Notes: a model not told the origin generated them from the letters alone. A DNA stretch of 64,000 nucleotides from JACCXG01 sp963836735 (GCA_963836735.1 CAWIKP010000002.1:1-64000), one strand, 5' to 3'; shown: positions 18,204-28,267, counted from the stretch's first letter. Program-made: numbers and translations.

Positions 18204-19278
18204 ATGCGCATCGGACTGCTGACCGGCGGTGGTGACGCCCCGGGGCTCAATGCCGTCATCCGTGCCGTCGTCAAAGCTGCGGCGAGTCGCGGCGTCGAGA
18301 CGATCGGGATCGAGGACGGATTCGCTGGCTTGATCGAGCCGGCGCCGCTGGCGGCCGCTGACACTCCGCGGATCTACCCGGGATCCTTCGGCGCGGCGGC
18401 ACGATCCTGGGGACCACCAACCGTCAGCAATCCGCTCGCCTACCCGGCTCCGGCCGGCGGCGCGATCGACTGCTCCGCCCGCTGTGTGAAGACCTTCCAC
18501 GACCTCGCCCTCGACGCGCTCGTCGTCATCGGCGGCGACGGCACGCTCGCGATCGCGCACGAATTCCATACAGCGCGGAATGCCTCTGGTCGCCGTGCCG
18601 AAAACCATCGACAACGACATCGTCGAGACTGCGTGCACGTTCGGATTCGACACCGCCGTGAGCTTCGCGACCGATGCGATCGACAGGCTGCACACGACGG
18701 CGGAGGCACACCATCGCATCATGGTCGTAGAGGTCATGGGGCGTTATACGGGATGGATCGCCCTGCACGCCGGAATCGCCGGCGGCGCTGATGCCATCCT
18801 GATCCCGGAGATCCCGTATCGACCTGGGAAGCGTGTCGCAGCTGATCCTGGCACGCGAGCGGCTCGGGGCGCGATTCAGCATCGTAGTGGCGGCGGAGGG
18901 CGCCAGGCCGGTCGGGGGCAGCGCCACGGTGCAGCAGCCGGGATCGCCTCGGCCGCCGAGCGGCTCGGGGGCATCGGCGCGCGACTCGCGATCGGATCTC
19001 GAAGCCGTCACCGGCAAGGAAGCACGCAGCGTGCTGCTCGGGCACCTGCAGCGCGGTGGTCCGCCGACCAGCGCCGATCGGCTGCTCGCGACCCGCTTCG
19101 GCGCGCGAGCGATGGAGCTCGTGACCGAGCGCAAGTGGGGCACCATGGTGGCGCTCCAGCGGCGAAGCCATCGTGCCTGTGCCGCTCGCCGCCGTCACCG
19201 GCCGCATCCGCACGGTGCCCGCGGATTCGGATCTCGATTCGCACCGCCCGCGCGGTCGGCGTTGGCTTCGGAGACTGA
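18204..19278 (+). CDS. 6-phosphofructokinase (PfkA family), several frameshifts
   Basis: Phosphorylates fructose-6-phosphate in glycolysis. ATG 18204 starts MRIGLLTGGGDAPGLNAVIR with the nucleotide 'GGGDAPGLN' loop. 'VIGGDGTLAIAHEF' is the ATP or PPi site: GGDGT is present and the following residue is L rather than S, which leaves donor choice open. In further frames come 'VAVPKTIDNDIVETACTFGF' (catalytic TIDND), 'HHRIMVVEVMGRYTGWIALH' (MGR) and 'VTGKEARSVLLGHLQRGGPP' (LGHxQRGG). The end 'RTARAVGVGFGD' stops at 19278. At least four indels (about 18565, 18830, 18920 and 19160) break it. Full family length is preserved. Mycobacterial DosR uses the unrelated PfkB. Confidence 0.9.
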
Positions 19279-19334
19279 CGCACCACCGCCCGGGACCGAC
19301 AGCCACCGCCGGGCGCTTCCCGAGACCTCGAGGC

Positions 19335-19413
19335 GCCGGAAAAATCCGCATCGGCGTGAACTCCTCCCCATTCTCGTCGGCACCGATCGCCAGATTGTGC
19401 GGCTATTCGCGAC
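19335..19413. promoter_or_regulatory. Two operator-type dyads before USP
   Basis: GCCGGAAAAATCCGCA (19335-19350) and TGCGGCTATTCGCGAC (19398-19413) match the family. Their centres are about 62 bases apart, close to three times the usual 20-21 spacing; any sites between them are too weak to call. Confidence 0.4.
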
Positions 19414-19430
19414 AGCCTGAACCCAGGTCG

Positions 19431-19446
19431 CGGCACACGATATGCG
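19431..19446 (+). promoter_or_regulatory. sigma-54 type promoter for USP
   Basis: CGGCACA-CGAT-ATGC with GG-N10-GC spacing lies 24 bases before ATG 19470. Confidence 0.5.
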
Positions 19447-19469
19447 GAGGAACCGGCAGGAGAGTCACC

Positions 19470-19988
19470 ATGCTGGTCCTCAGAGACGTCGTCGTTCCCG
19501 TCGATTTCGAACCCCCTTCGTATCACGCCCTCGTGTACGCGCAGGATCTCACCCGCGCCTTCGGGGCGAGGCTCCACCTGCTCCATGTGCTCGACGATGC
19601 CTTCGCACTTCCTGCCGGCACCGAGGGTTCACTCTCGGCGTTCCCGCAGCTGGCGAGGCGCACCGAGAATCAGGCCGCAGAACGGCTGAACGAGCTGCTC
19701 GCCGACGAGGATCGGAAGTCGGGCGCCGTCACCGTCGTCGTCATTTCGCCGGATCCGGCAACCGCGATCGTTCGGTATGCGGAGCAGGTTCACGCCAGCG
19801 CGATCGTCATGGGGACCCATGGACGAATCGACAAACCGGAGGGCGCCGCGATCGGCAGCGTGGCCGAGCAGGTCATCCGCACGGCCCGGTGCCCCGTGCT
19901 GGTGATGCGCCAACTTCCTCAGGAGGCGCTCGTTGCCGTGGAGCCGGCCCGCAAGTCGGCGGGCTCGCCACCGCGGCCGTTACCCTGA
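19470..19988 (+). CDS. Universal stress protein (UspA family)
   Basis: An intact 172-residue USP. ATG 19470 follows GGCAGGAGAG. It begins MLVLRDVVVPVDFEPPSYHA and has the nucleotide signature 'IVMGTHGRIDKPEGAAIGSV' with 'RCPVLVMRQ' as last strand. It is more divergent than the 13782/20097/39543 trio and carries a 20-residue C-terminal tail. It has its own operators and sigma-54 element, and the next USP follows 108 bases later. Confidence 0.92.
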   Translation: MLVLRDVVVPVDFEPPSYHALVYAQDLTRAFGARLHLLHVLDDAFALPAGTEGSLSAFPQLARRTENQAAERLNELLADEDRKSGAVTVVVISPDPATAIVRYAEQVHASAIVMGTHGRIDKPEGAAIGSVAEQVIRTARCPVLVMRQLPQEALVAVEPARKSAGSPPRPLP

Positions 19989-20096
19989 TGCCTCGACCGG
20001 CAGTTCCGCGAGCGGCTGGTCTCGCTGCTCAGCGATGAGCAGCAGCGCAGGTTGCCAGTGGTCTTCGCGACACGGTTGGGCGAAAAGGAGCACGTC

Positions 20097-20582
20097 ATGC
20101 GACCGATCAAGACGATCCTGGTTCCCACGGATTTCAGCGCGGCATCGAAACGCGCCCTGAGCTATGCCTGCAACATCGCCGACGGATTTGGCGCGACCCT
20201 CCACGTCCTGCACGTCCTCCAGGATCCGTTCACGGCTGATGGGTACATGGGTCTGTACCTACCGAACCCGGAGGTTTACACGGCGAAGGCCGAGCAACAG
20301 GCGCGCGCAGAACTGCAGTCGTTGCTCACAGACGCGCAGAAAGAAGCCTATTCGGCGGCCTTTGTGCTGAAGTGGGGAACACCGGTTCACGAGATCCTCG
20401 ACTACATCCGCTCGCACGGCGGGATCGACCTGGTCGTGCTGGCCACGAGCGGGCACGGCGCCGTCGCACGGATGATGCTGGGCAGCGTCGCCGACAAGCT
20501 CGTACGCCAGGCACCCTGTCCGGTGCTGACCGTGCATGAGCACGATCGGTCTGACTCCGCCGGCGAAGATCGCGCGGCGTGA
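20097..20582 (+). CDS. Universal stress protein (UspA family)
   Basis: Intact, 161 residues, starting MRPIKTILVPTDFSAASKRA at ATG 20097 after AAAAGGAG. Signature: 'VVLATSGHGAVARMMLGSVA'. Nearly colinear with the USPs at 13782 and 39543 ('ACNIADGFGATLHVLHVLQD'), so they are paralogues. The TGA at 20580-20582 overlaps the GTG of the LOG-family gene (GTGA), indicating coupled translation. I see no clear sigma-54 element in the 108 bases upstream, so it may be read from the USP promoter at 19431. Confidence 0.92.
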   Translation: MRPIKTILVPTDFSAASKRALSYACNIADGFGATLHVLHVLQDPFTADGYMGLYLPNPEVYTAKAEQQARAELQSLLTDAQKEAYSAAFVLKWGTPVHEILDYIRSHGGIDLVVLATSGHGAVARMMLGSVADKLVRQAPCPVLTVHEHDRSDSAGEDRAA

Positions 20583-21415
20583 ACGAGGAAGCGCGCGAGC
20601 GACCGGCTGGTTGCACTGGTGCCGCGAGGAACGAAACACGTGGCATGGAGACGCTCACACGCTTCCCGCACGACGCGACTCGCGAAGCGGCCCCCACCCA
20701 GGAGCACGTCCTCCTGGAGGGACCGCACTCCCGCCGCAAAGAACTGTGGCTGGTGCTGCGGGCCGTGAGGGACTTCATCGCCGGATTCCGGGTGCTCCAC
20801 TTCGTCGGGCCCTGTGTCACGGTGTTCGGATCGGCCCGCTATACGGAGTCGCATCCGTACTACACCGTCGCCCGTCACCTCGGCGCCGCCCTGACGCGTC
20901 TGGGATTCACGGTGATGACCGGCGGCGGGCCCGGATTGATGGAGGCGGCCAACCGCGGCGCGCGTGAGGCGGGCGGGCGCTCGGTTGGCTGCAACATCGA
21001 GCTGCCATTCGAGCAGACGCCGAACCGCTATCTCGATCGATCGATCACCTGCCGCTACTTCTTCGTCCGCAAGGTCCTGCTCTTCAAGTACCGGTACGCG
21101 TTTGTGGCGCTGCCGGGCGGCTTCGGCACCCTCGACGAGCTGTCGGAGGCGTTGACCCTCGTCCAGACCGGCAAGGTCGAGCACTTCCCGATCGTGCTGA
21201 TCGGCACCGACTACTGGCGGCCCTTTCGCGAGATGCTCGACCGGATGGCGAGTGCCGGCACCATCAGTCGAGGCGACCGCGACCTGATGCTCGTGACCGA
21301 CGACCTCGACGAGGCCGTGCGTCACATCCGTGCAAACGCGATCGAGCGCTTCGGCCTCCGTCCCGTCTACCGGCCTTCGCCGCTGCTCGGCGAACCACGG
21401 GCGTTGACTTCGTAG
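20579..21415 (+). CDS. LOG family (TIGR00730) nucleotide 5'-monophosphate nucleosidase-like protein
   Basis: Lonely-guy (LOG) proteins cleave nucleoside monophosphates to free base and ribose-5-phosphate. The fold marks are 'CVTVFGSARYTESHPYYTVA', 'VMTGGGPGLMEAANRGAREA' and the signature 'ALPGGFGTLDELSEALTLVQ' (PGGxGTxxE). Two starts are possible: GTG 20579, overlapping the USP stop, or ATG 20645 (METLTRFPHDA). The larger size and N-terminal extension are like the bacterial YvdD/Rv1205-related group rather than plant LOG. In a dormancy island it might salvage or control nucleotide pools; that is inference. Intact. Confidence 0.88.
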   Translation: MNEEARERPAGCTGAARNETRGMETLTRFPHDATREAAPTQEHVLLEGPHSRRKELWLVLRAVRDFIAGFRVLHFVGPCVTVFGSARYTESHPYYTVARHLGAALTRLGFTVMTGGGPGLMEAANRGAREAGGRSVGCNIELPFEQTPNRYLDRSITCRYFFVRKVLLFKYRYAFVALPGGFGTLDELSEALTLVQTGKVEHFPIVLIGTDYWRPFREMLDRMASAGTISRGDRDLMLVTDDLDEAVRHIRANAIERFGLRPVYRPSPLLGEPRALTS

Positions 21416-21473
21416 CCGGCACAGGATGATGAAACGGTCCTCCATGCTCGCGATCCTGGCATCCGACGTGGGT

Positions 21474-21489
21474 CGGCACTGCTGATGCA
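21474..21489 (+). promoter_or_regulatory. sigma-54 type promoter for CBS protein
   Basis: CGGCACT-GCTG-ATGCA has a near-ideal -24 and correct spacing. It lies 31 bases before ATG 21520. No operator pair is evident upstream, where the LOG gene ends. Confidence 0.45.
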
Positions 21490-21519
21490 GGGCCAAATGG
21501 TGTTGTCGAGGAGACTCCC

Positions 21520-21996
21520 ATGCAGGTTCACAAGATCATGACAGAGCCGCCGCAGACGTGCCCTCCAGGCATGCGCCTGGCCGAGGCCAGCCGTCGAATG
21601 CGTGCCAGCGGATGCGGCAGCCTGATCGTGCTGGGATCGGATGGTCGGATTGCAGGGATCGTGACCGACCGCGATCTGGCGCTGGCATTGGGAGACACTC
21701 CGGGCGCCGGTCCCCTCACGCTCGACCAGGTGATGTCACATCACGTGCACACGTGCCGGCCCGACGACGATCTGGCGGTTGCCCTGGAACGAATGGCGAC
21801 GGCCCATGTCCGGCGTCTTCCGGTCGTGGACGAAGACGGCGATGTCAAAGGCCTCATCTCGATCGATGACATCGTGCTGTGGGGTCTCCGCTCGGGAGGG
21901 GTCAGCACGCACCAACTGGTCGGCGCGCTGCGCGCCCTCTGCGCGACAAGCAGCTTCGCGGCCAGAAAATACGCCGACGACTTTCAGCCATCCTGA
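21520..21996 (+). CDS. CBS-pair protein (Hrp1-like)
   Basis: An intact 158-residue two-CBS module. It starts MQVHKIMTEPPQTCPPGMRL; the first CBS ends 'GSDGRIAGIVTDRDLALALG' and the second is 'VMSHHVHTCRPDDDLAVALE' with 'VRRLPVVDEDGDVKGLISID' and 'DIVLW'. ATG 21520 follows a GAGGAGA. It is a paralogue of the frameshifted CBS gene at 963. Likely ligand: AMP/ATP or another adenylate. No catalytic domain is attached. Confidence 0.92.
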   Translation: MQVHKIMTEPPQTCPPGMRLAEASRRMRASGCGSLIVLGSDGRIAGIVTDRDLALALGDTPGAGPLTLDQVMSHHVHTCRPDDDLAVALERMATAHVRRLPVVDEDGDVKGLISIDDIVLWGLRSGGVSTHQLVGALRALCATSSFAARKYADDFQPS

Positions 21997-22068
21997 CCTG
22001 CCGTCGATAACGGAACGACCACGAGGCGGTCTCGATGCGAGGGATCGCCACGCTAAGGCGGGTGCTCC

Positions 22069-23475
22069 ATGACGACACGCCGGTCTTCCAGTCTGTGGCT
22101 CAAGGCGCTGTGGGCGGCGGGTGCCCTGCTGGCGATCGCGCTGCTCGTCCAGACGGTGATGAACTACCGGTACGTATCGAACAGTCTCATCCTCCAACAT
22201 GCCCGCCGTGTTGCCGAGGAGAGGGTACGCAACATCGAACGCGCGGCGCGACTGGCGCGCCCTCAGGACGCGGCGTCGTTTCAGACGCTCCTCGACGATC
22301 TCCGGGGTGACATGGCGGACCAGATCGCCGCCCTGACCCTGCTCCAACCTGACGGCACGATGATCGCGACGAGCGGCGGTGCCACGGCAACGTCGGCAGC
22401 GAACGAGCGCCGCCGATTCCAGCCGGACCGCGAGGTCCCGCTCGACCGCGAATGGCGCGGGGGCCGCGAGATCATCGTCGGGCTGTTCCCGTGTCGCTGC
22501 GGCCCTCCGCGGCAGCCGGCGGCCGCTACGGGCCCGCCGCCGCCCTCTGGTCGGCTGCTGCTCGAGGTCGCGCTCTACCGGGACGGCCTGTCGGCACCGT
22601 TCGCGCGGCTCAGGCGCAACGCGACGGTCAGCGCCTCGGCCGCGCTGACGTTGCTCGTCGCGCTGTCGCTGATCGCTCTCCGGTTCGGTCCATACGTACG
22701 AGGCAAGCAACTCGAAGGGCAGATGGAGCTCGCTCGTCAGGTTCAGCAGGACCTCCTGCCAGGCAGCGCCGCCCTGCCGGCGGACATCGACGTTGCCGCG
22801 GAATGCCTTCCGGCCTGGCAGGTGGGAGGCGACTTCTATGACATGGTGAGTCTTCCCGGTGGCCGCGTATCGTTCGTCGTTGGCGATGTGTCTGGTCACG
22901 GCATCGGAGCGGCGCTGCTGATGGGTCTGATCCATGGCGCGATGAGCACCCCTCCATGGGGTACCTCTGACCACGATCCCGAGGCCGCGGCCGCGCAGCT
23001 GAACGACCTGCTCCTCACGAAGTCGTCAACCGGACGATTCGCCTCGATGTTCTGGTGCTCTTACGACCCGGCCTCGGGCGTCCTTCGCTACATCAACGCG
23101 GGACACCCGCCAGGCTTGTTGATGCGAAAAACGACGGACGGGACATGGAGCATCGACCGGCTCACAGAGGGCGGGCCGGTGCTCGGGGTCCTCGCTGACG
23201 TCACGTATCGCACCGCGTCGGTCGAAGCGCACGAACAGGATCTCCTGGCGTTGTTTTCCGACGGCATCAGCGAAGCCACGAACGATCGCGATGACTACTT
23301 CGGTGAAGAGGGGGTGACCACGGTGCTTCAGCACGGCCGCGGGCTGTCGGCGGCCGCGACCTGTGCTGCGATTCTTTCAGCCGTGAGGTCGTTCACGGGC
23401 GACCGGCCGCCCCAGGACGATCAAACCCTGCTCATCGTGAGGCTGTGGCGCACTGTGGACCGACCCGTCGCCTGA
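22069..23475 (+). CDS. Membrane-bound SpoIIE/RsbU-type PP2C phosphatase
   Basis: A 468-residue sensor phosphatase. It has an N-terminal membrane helix ('LWAAGALLAIALLVQTVMNY'), an extracytoplasmic sensor region of about 150 residues with a proline-rich stretch, a second helix ('ASAALTLLVALSLIALRFGP'), then the SpoIIE domain from about residue 225: 'MELARQVQQDLLPGSAALPA', 'WQVGGDFYDMVSLPGGRVSF' (metal Asp in GGDFYD), 'VVGDVSGHGIGAALLMG' and 'YINAGHPPGLLMR', 'LLALFSDGISEATN'. Such enzymes dephosphorylate anti-anti-sigma factors. No STAS or anti-sigma partner is next to it. Intact. Confidence 0.93.
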   Translation: MTTRRSSSLWLKALWAAGALLAIALLVQTVMNYRYVSNSLILQHARRVAEERVRNIERAARLARPQDAASFQTLLDDLRGDMADQIAALTLLQPDGTMIATSGGATATSAANERRRFQPDREVPLDREWRGGREIIVGLFPCRCGPPRQPAAATGPPPPSGRLLLEVALYRDGLSAPFARLRRNATVSASAALTLLVALSLIALRFGPYVRGKQLEGQMELARQVQQDLLPGSAALPADIDVAAECLPAWQVGGDFYDMVSLPGGRVSFVVGDVSGHGIGAALLMGLIHGAMSTPPWGTSDHDPEAAAAQLNDLLLTKSSTGRFASMFWCSYDPASGVLRYINAGHPPGLLMRKTTDGTWSIDRLTEGGPVLGVLADVTYRTASVEAHEQDLLALFSDGISEATNDRDDYFGEEGVTTVLQHGRGLSAAATCAAILSAVRSFTGDRPPQDDQTLLIVRLWRTVDRPVA

Positions 23476-23541
23476 GGTCATTTCAGCTACGTGTTGTACC
23501 GGCGCCCCGGCGAATCCCGATAGACTCCTCCCTTCCGCGCG

Positions 23542-24786
23542 ATGACGACGACAGACATCGTTGGACTCCTGATAGCCGCGCTCGGGGGCGCCGCCGTGGG
23601 CCTGGAGCGCCAGTGGTCGGGGCATGCCGAGGGGCCGGGTGCGCGCTTCGCCGGCATTCGAACCTTCACCATGCTCGGCGCCGTCGGGGGACTCAGCGGA
23701 TGGCTATGGACCGCGGGCGTGGCAGCGCCCGCGGCAATCCTGTTCGCCGGGGCGGTCACGATCGTGGCTGCCGGGTACGTGGCAGGCAGTCGTCACGATA
23801 TCGACGGGACAACCGAGGTCGCAGCCCTCGTCGTGCTGGCGGCAGCCGTGCTCGCGGGCATGGGATCGATCAGGCTGGCGAGCGGCATCATTGCGCTCGT
23901 GACCTTGCTGCTCGTCGAGAAATCCAGGCTGCACGCGCTGGTGCATCGGATCGATGATGTCGGCCTGCGGTCGGGCGTGCGGTTCGCGGTCATGGCCCTG
24001 GTCGTCTTGCCGCTGCTTCCTGAAGGGCCCTACGGCCCGCTCGGCGGGGTTCGACCGCGGGAGATCTGGGCGCTGGTCCTGTTCTTTTCGGGGTTGAGCT
24101 TTGCCGGCTACCTGGCGCGGCGCCTTGTCGGATCGGGGCGAGGCTATCTCGTGACCGGGCTCCTCGGGGGCCTCATGTCGTCGACCAATGTGACATTCAC
24201 GTTCGCGCGAGCCAGCCGGACCGACCCGGCGATGGATCGCGCGCTCGCGTTCGGCGCCGTCGCCGCCAACGCGATCCTCTATCCCCGAGTGCTGGTCGCC
24301 ACCGCCATCCTCAATGCGGCGGTGCTGCCGCCGCTCATTCCCTTTCTCGCCGCCCCCGCGTTGGTGGCCGCCGTCGTGGCGGCCGCGGGTGCCGTCCGCT
24401 CCAGGGCCGCTGGCGCGCCTGACGTCCCGGTGCGCAATCCGCTTCAGCTGGGTGCGGCGCTTCAGATGGCCCTGCTCTTTCAGGCGGTGCTGATCGCCGT
24501 CTACCTGGTCCGGGACTGGTGGGGGCAGTCCGGTGTGTTCGCGTCGGCGGCGGTACTCGGGCTCACGGACGTGGACGCGCTCACGATGTCGATGGCGAGA
24601 GGCATGGCGCAGACCGCCTCGCCGGCTGTTGCAGCGACCGCGATCGCGGTTGGCGTGCTGGCGAACACGGCGATGAAGCTGGGGCTGGCCGTGTTCCTTG
24701 GCAGTCGGGGATTCCGGATCATTGCCGGCGGCGCCCTGGGCCTGATGCTCGTGGCGACCGCCGCAGCGCTGCTCTGGTTCGCGTAG
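23542..24786 (+). CDS. MgtC/SapB-like and DUF4010 membrane protein
   Basis: A 414-residue polytopic protein. The N-terminus 'MTTTDIVGLLIAALGGAAVG' and 'LERQWSGHAEGPGARFAGIR' is the MgtC/SapB signature (G-x4-GLERQ...G.RT). The rest, with ten or so hydrophobic segments such as 'LLGGLMSSTNVTFTFARASR' and 'AVLGLTDVDALTMSMARGMA', is DUF4010. Function not established; MgtC relatives act in magnesium stress and ATP-synthase control. The gene is intact and follows the phosphatase by 66 bases, possibly cotranscribed. Confidence 0.88.
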   Translation: MTTTDIVGLLIAALGGAAVGLERQWSGHAEGPGARFAGIRTFTMLGAVGGLSGWLWTAGVAAPAAILFAGAVTIVAAGYVAGSRHDIDGTTEVAALVVLAAAVLAGMGSIRLASGIIALVTLLLVEKSRLHALVHRIDDVGLRSGVRFAVMALVVLPLLPEGPYGPLGGVRPREIWALVLFFSGLSFAGYLARRLVGSGRGYLVTGLLGGLMSSTNVTFTFARASRTDPAMDRALAFGAVAANAILYPRVLVATAILNAAVLPPLIPFLAAPALVAAVVAAAGAVRSRAAGAPDVPVRNPLQLGAALQMALLFQAVLIAVYLVRDWWGQSGVFASAAVLGLTDVDALTMSMARGMAQTASPAVAATAIAVGVLANTAMKLGLAVFLGSRGFRIIAGGALGLMLVATAAALLWFA

Positions 24787-24797
24787 ACTGCCGCCGC

Positions 24798-25406
24798 TTA
24801 CCGCCTTGCGACCGGAGTCACCGGATGATCCTCGAAGTGAAACACGGCATGCACGAGGACACTGGTGACGACATGGGTTCCGTCCCTGAAGACAAAAGTT
24901 ATTTCGGCCTCGGGTCGCAGCGCGAAGTAACGATTCAGGAAGATGCTGACGCCGCCGCCGGTCACCAGCGTGGGATCCGTGAATGTCATCCCGATGAGTC
25001 CTCCGGACGTGGGGTCGACCCGGCGGCGGTAGAACTCCGGCATCTCCGTCTCGGTGTTCTCGAACATCGCGCGGTACAGGCCAACTCCGCCTTGCACGAA
25101 AGGATCGACGCTCCGGTGACCGGCAATTCTCACGCGCAGCCGCATCGAGCCGCTGAATGCGTCGGCGCCGCCGCCGAACGTTGTCCAGGCGCCGGTACCG
25201 TCGATCCCGAATCGGGGCGCCACCTCCCACCCCACCGCTCCACCGAACGTCGGGCCAGCTCGCGTCCCGTCCGCGGATCCTCCGGCAAAGCCGCTCAGGG
25301 TGGTCCCGTGGCTCCAGTCGGCAGTCTGGGCCGGCTGTGCCGATGCCGCGGCACTACACATGACTGTGGCGCAGACCACAGAAAACACGTAACTCGTCGA
25401 GCGCAT
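24798..25406 (-). CDS. Secreted or outer-membrane beta-barrel-like protein
   Basis: ATG 25406 gives a signal peptide (MRSTSYVFSVVCATVMCSAA, cleavage near ASAQ-PAQ). The mature part of about 180 residues alternates short glycine-aromatic strands: 'TLSGFAGGSADGTRAGPTFG', 'AVGWEVAPRFGIDGTGAWTT', 'DPFVQGGVGLYRAMFENTET' and 'GGGVSIFLNRYFALRPEAEI'. It resembles OmpA/OmpW-like eight-strand barrels in outline, but I cannot name the family. Convergent with DUF4010, and downstream of the P-ATPase on the same strand with its own sigma-54-like element. Intact. Confidence 0.7.
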   Translation of the reverse strand: MRSTSYVFSVVCATVMCSAAASAQPAQTADWSHGTTLSGFAGGSADGTRAGPTFGGAVGWEVAPRFGIDGTGAWTTFGGGADAFSGSMRLRVRIAGHRSVDPFVQGGVGLYRAMFENTETEMPEFYRRRVDPTSGGLIGMTFTDPTLVTGGGVSIFLNRYFALRPEAEITFVFRDGTHVVTSVLVHAVFHFEDHPVTPVARR

Positions 25407-25462
25407 ATGGATACCCGCTTTCTCCGGCCGCATCGGTCGGGGCATTCCCTAGCGTCGGGGAA

Positions 25463-25478
25463 CGCATAAAGCCTGCCG
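25463..25478 (-). promoter_or_regulatory. sigma-54 type promoter for beta-barrel gene
   Basis: The minus strand reads CGGCAGG-CTTT-ATGC with GG-N10-GC spacing. The predicted start is near 25452, 46 bases before ATG 25406. Confidence 0.35.
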
Positions 25479-25504
25479 GGCGCCGCGTCTCGGCTCGCCA
25501 CCCT

Positions 25505-25525
25505 CGCCGCCGTGTGCAGGCGGCG
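25505..25525 (-). terminator. Hairpin after P-ATPase gene
   Basis: CGCCGCC-GTGTGCA-GGCGGCG forms a perfect seven-base stem just after the ATPase stop at 25533 (minus). No T tract is present. Confidence 0.35.
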
Positions 25526-25532
25526 GCCTCGC

Positions 25533-28251
25533 TCACGTCGCCGACAGCACTCGAGCAGCCCCGCTCGCGCGCTGCTCCCGCAGCCTTACAATGGCCTTCC
25601 GCGTCTCTTCCCCAATCAGCATCGTGAGCGCGAACGGGACGACCACGAGCCACGCCGCCAGGCCGATCGGCGCGGTGCCGAACACCGCCTGGCCCGCCGG
25701 CGTGTAATCGATCAGCAGGATCAGCAGGAGCTCGGCGACCACGCCGCTGAGGAGCAATCGGTTGCTGGTCAACGACTGCGTGAACGCAGAGGCCCGGCGA
25801 TTCCTGCACAAGAACACGTTCGCCATCTGCATGAGAACGATGGCGGTCAGACAAGCCGTCGTGCCCTTCCGGTACAGCAGGTCATCCAGCATCCCCGGTG
25901 AGCGCCACGGCCATGCGGCGCCCGTGACCACGAAAAAGAACGCTCCCATGGCTGCGGCGGCCTCGAACGAACCGAGGAAGAGGTACGCGCGCACGAGGAG
26001 ACCCGGCGTCAGGAGCCGCTCGTTCCTTCGCCTGGGTGGCCGGCGCATTACTGCAGTGTCAGAAGGTTCCGCCCCGAGACCGAGCGCTGGTACCGAGATC
26101 GGTCCCGAGGTCGACCGCCAGGATCTGCACGACGGTCAGCGCCAGCGGAACGCGCGCGAGCGCAAAGGCGAGGTAAGGCACGAGCTCCGGTATGTTCGAG
26201 GTCAGGATGTAGGTCAGGAACTTCCGGATGTTCTCGAACACGGTCCGGCCCTCTTCGACGGCCTCGACAATGCTGGCGAAATTGTCGTCGAGCAGGACCA
26301 TGTCCGAGGCTTCGCGTGCGACTTCGGTCCCCGAGAGGCCCATCGCGATGCCGATATCGGCCGTCCGGAGTGCCGGGGCGTCGTTGACGCCGTCGCCGGT
26401 CACGGCGACAATCTCGTGCTTACGCTGAAGCGTCTGGACGATGCGGAGCTTCTGATCGGCGGTGACGCGCGCACAGACGATCTCGGGCGCGTCCAGCGCG
26501 AGTTGCAGCTCGATGTCGGAGAGACGGCCGAGGTCGGCGCCGGTCAACAGACGAGCGCCGCCGCCTTTCGCCACCAGCCCGACTTCGCGCGCGATCGCCA
26601 GCGCGGTGTGAGGGTGGTCGCCGGTAACCATGATGATCCTGATCCCGGCAGCCCGGCACTGCGCGACCGCTGCGGGCACCTCAGGTCGTGGCGGGTCGTC
26701 GAATCCCACCAGGGCGGTGAGAACCAGTTCCTGTTCGGCGTCGGCCAGCACGTAATCGTCCGGCAGACTGCGATAAGCGAATGCCAGGACCCGCAGCCCG
26801 CGATCGGCCATGTCGGTTGCCGCACCAGTGAACTCTCGGATCCAGTGATCTGACAGCGGCTCCAGGCCGCGGGCGCCTGCAATCCAGCGGGCTCGCGACA
26901 GCAGTTCTTCGGGCGCCCCTTTCACGAACAGCACGGCACCGGTTCCGTCGCGGTGGATCGTGACGAGCCGCTTCCGATCGGGATCGAATGGAATCTCGTC
27001 GAGGCGAGCGGGCGCAGCGTCGCCGCCGAGCGCCGGGCGCGCGAGATTGGCCAGCGCGATCTCGATGGGATCGCCGATCCAGGTCTGCCGACCGTCTGCG
27101 TCGCCAGCCGCCTTGAGATCGTGGCAGTAGAGCGCACAGCCGAGGAACCGCTGATGCGCCTGGGCAAACCCTGCCCGCGCCGCACCAATAGCGTCGGTCA
27201 TCTCCCCCGGAACATAGATGGAGCGCACCTGCATGCGGTTCTGCGTGAGCGTACCCGTCTTGTCCGTGCAGATGACCGAGGCGGATCCGAGCGTTTCCAC
27301 GCACGGCAGATGACGAATGAGGGTCCGGCGCGCCGCCATGCGCCGCGCCCCCATCGCCAGCGCGAGCGTCACGGTGGGCAGCAGCCCTTCGGGGACGTTC
27401 GCGACGATGATGCCGATCGAAAACATCAGGCTCACACCCAGGGGCAGTCCGATGAAGTGGCCGATGACGAACACCAGAACGCCGATCGCGATCGCCAGCA
27501 CTGCGATGAGGCGGCTGAGGACGGCAATCTCCTTCTGGAGCGGGGACGGTCGATCGACGGTCGACTGGGTGAGGCGCGCGACGTTGCCGAACGCCGTGTG
27601 CATCCCCGTTGCGAAGACGAGCGCCGTTGCTTCGCCGGTCATCACGCCCGTTCCGGCCAGCAGGACGTTACGGGTGTGCAGCAGATCACCTTCGGCATCG
27701 GCGCGGATGTCACGCGAGACCGGCCCGGCCTCACCAGTCAGCGTGGCGTTGTTCACGCGTACGCCGAAGGCCTCGAGCAGCCGGCAGTCGGCAGGCACGT
27801 CGTCCCCCGCGCTCAGGAAGATCACGTCGCCGGGAACCACGTCTTCCGATGGAATGACGACGACCGAGCCATCCCGGCGCGCTCGCACGCGATGCGGCAG
27901 TAACCGCTGCAGGGCGGCCATCGTCCGCTCCGCCCGGTCTTCCTGCCAGAAGGAAAAGGCCCCGTTGATCAGAATGACGGCCACGATGGCGACGCCGAGC
28001 GTGCCCATGCCCTGGCCGGGCGTGTAGATGTCGGCGACGAACGCCAGCACGGCGGCACACCACAGGAGCATCGCGAAGAAATGGGTGAACTGGCGGACGA
28101 GCCGCAGCGCCACGGGAACGCTTCGGACGCGCTCGATCCGATTCGGTCCGAACTCCGCGAGGCGGCCGTCGGCCTCCGCTGACGACAAACCTTCCGGGTG
28201 GCTGCGGAGCGTGGTGAACGCTTCATCGATGGGCAGCTGGTGAACGAGCAT
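25533..28251 (-). CDS. Cation-transporting P-type ATPase (PII, CtpF/Ca2+-type), one frameshift
   Basis: An ATP-driven cation pump of about 905 residues. ATG 28251 gives MLVHQLPIDEAFTTLRSHPE (cation ATPase N-domain). Then come 'FWQEDRAERTMAALQRLLPH', the actuator 'NNATLTGEAGPVSRD' (TGE), the ion-site helix 'GIIVANVPEGLLPTVTLALA' (NVPEGL), the phosphorylation site 'ICTDKTGTLTQNRM', 'IIMVTGDHPHTALAIARE' and 'VAVTGDGVNDAPALRTADIG'. Near 26100 an extra base shifts the frame; the missing 'VPALGLGAEPSD' and the last four helices ('VRAYLFLGSFEAAAAMGAFF') are in the frame to 25533. PEGL-type residues suggest Ca2+ or Mg2+ type. Mycobacterial ctpF is in the DosR regulon. Confidence 0.92.
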
Positions 28252-28267
28252 CGCCGCAGCCGAGTCG

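Noticed and set aside
23704..25230. 508-codon minus-strand open frame
   Set aside because: Antisense to the DUF4010 membrane gene; Arg/Gly-rich and motif-free.
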